A stretch of 64,000 nt of DNA, from contig NZ_JAQOSQ010000005.1 in the NCBI RefSeq assembly GCF_030068455.1, positions 62,001 to 126,000 on the forward strand, given 5' to 3'. Source of the stretch: Roseofilum casamattae BLCC-M143. GTDB lineage: Bacteria > Cyanobacteriota > Cyanobacteriia > Cyanobacteriales > Desertifilaceae. Shown piece after piece: positions 63,677-64,000 of the stretch (its first letter is position 1; each line of letters starts with the position of its first letter). Under the pieces are notes generated by a model, which ran no database searches, had not been told where the DNA came from, and worked only from the letters and a program-made list of their open reading frames with translations. A program made the position numbers and the translations under genes.

Positions 63677-64000
63677 CTAGCACGGAACTAACTGTTCCTC
63701 CCCCGGTCTATCTGTACCCGATGCGACCTTAGAGACTCGCTCCATGGTCAATTCTTCGTCAGAAAGTACGGTGGGCTGATTCTTCAGAGTTACCAGCTCT
63801 CCATCATTAACCACAACTGGGCTGCTACATTCGGGGCAGTGATAAATTTGATAAGTCTTCCCATGGGGACTACTTAGGTCTTCCACTGCTTCTGGGTGTT
63901 CCAGGTAGAATGAAACAGCACGTTCTACAATGGCTGACATCGGTTCGGAATCGACCGCCGCTTGTATTTTGAGCCGACGATGGAGTTCTGGGGGAATGTA
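63677..64000 (-). CDS. Ribbon-helix-helix-like protein with Cys-pair tail (5' end outside window)
   Basis: The frame is open through the right edge, so the start lies beyond base 64000. An ATG at 63940 is internal: upstream codons continue a coherent N-terminus (YIPPELHRRLKIQAAVDSEP). That reads as a ribbon-helix-helix/Arc-type DNA-binding fold, strand PPELHRRLKIQAAV then helix MSAIVERAVSFYLEHPE. The C-terminal part has CPECSSPVVV, one Cys pair, and an acidic tail. It could be an antitoxin or a regulator of the ycf46 gene, which lies 140 bases downstream on the same strand. The call is moderate because the N-terminus is missing. Confidence 0.65.
   Translation of the reverse strand, partial: YIPPELHRRLKIQAAVDSEPMSAIVERAVSFYLEHPEAVEDLSSPHGKTYQIYHCPECSSPVVVNDGELVTLKNQPTVLSDEELTMERVSKVASGTDRPGEEQLVPC

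Overview
The window comes from a cyanobacterium. The octamer GCGATCGC (HIP1) and its GCGATC/GATCGC halves are scattered through nearly every gene. Several genes belong to cyanobacteria/plastid-lineage families: Ycf35, Ycf46, a CGLD27-type membrane protein, fused RibBA, and giant Ser/Thr kinase-AAA-GAF-histidine kinase proteins. The abundance of Uma2 proteins, RTX proteins, MITEs and hybrid kinases suggests a filamentous (Oscillatoriales-like) genome; that placement is inference.

Region 1 (1-25.2 kb, all + strand) is a signalling block following the 3' part of a MetE-like gene. It holds a PAS histidine kinase, two ~1,800-residue trifunctional kinases, two tandem pairs of hybrid kinase (sensor-HK-REC) plus REC-HK protein, an isochorismatase-fold protein translationally coupled to a PAS-GGDEF-EAL protein, and the decayed tail of another histidine kinase at 19.5 kb. 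No DNA-binding response regulator and no HPt protein is visible, so the output must be inter-kinase phosphotransfer, c-di-GMP, or a regulator encoded elsewhere.

Region 2 (25.2-34.1 kb) carries two convergent RTX-type proteins, probably type I secretion substrates: a CAP/SCP-domain protein and a ~2,415-residue DUF4347 adhesin-like protein with near-identical 396-bp internal repeats. A putative terminator lies between them.

Region 3 (34.1-44.7 kb) has a WcaI-type glycosyltransferase, the cluster rsfS / CGLD27 / asparaginase II, a complete initiator tRNA unit (promoter, tRNA, terminator), a Uma2 protein, a multi-GAF protein and a kinase-like WD40 protein. Two copies of a small MITE-like element with matching ~26-bp terminal inverted repeats occur here. 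One lies inside a larger inverted-repeat element; the other supplies the last codons and stop of the WD40 gene.

Region 4 (44.7-49.4 kb) has a minus-strand group with a metal theme: a cupredoxin oxidase, a secreted His/Gly-rich protein and a PKHD-type Fe(II) dioxygenase. A 9-1-9 palindrome resembling a Fur box precedes it. RibBA diverges from this group.

Region 5 (49.4-64 kb) is mostly housekeeping and conserved genes: small membrane and zinc-ribbon proteins, GlgX preceded by a SpoIIE phosphatase/STAS pair, a pentapeptide-repeat protein, HIT, a second Uma2, RecX, a 57-residue membrane protein, two peptidoglycan-binding proteins, an inositol monophosphatase-family enzyme, ycf35 and ycf46, and a truncated ribbon-helix-helix-like gene at the right edge.

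All calls come from reading the sequence and from family knowledge; no searches were run.
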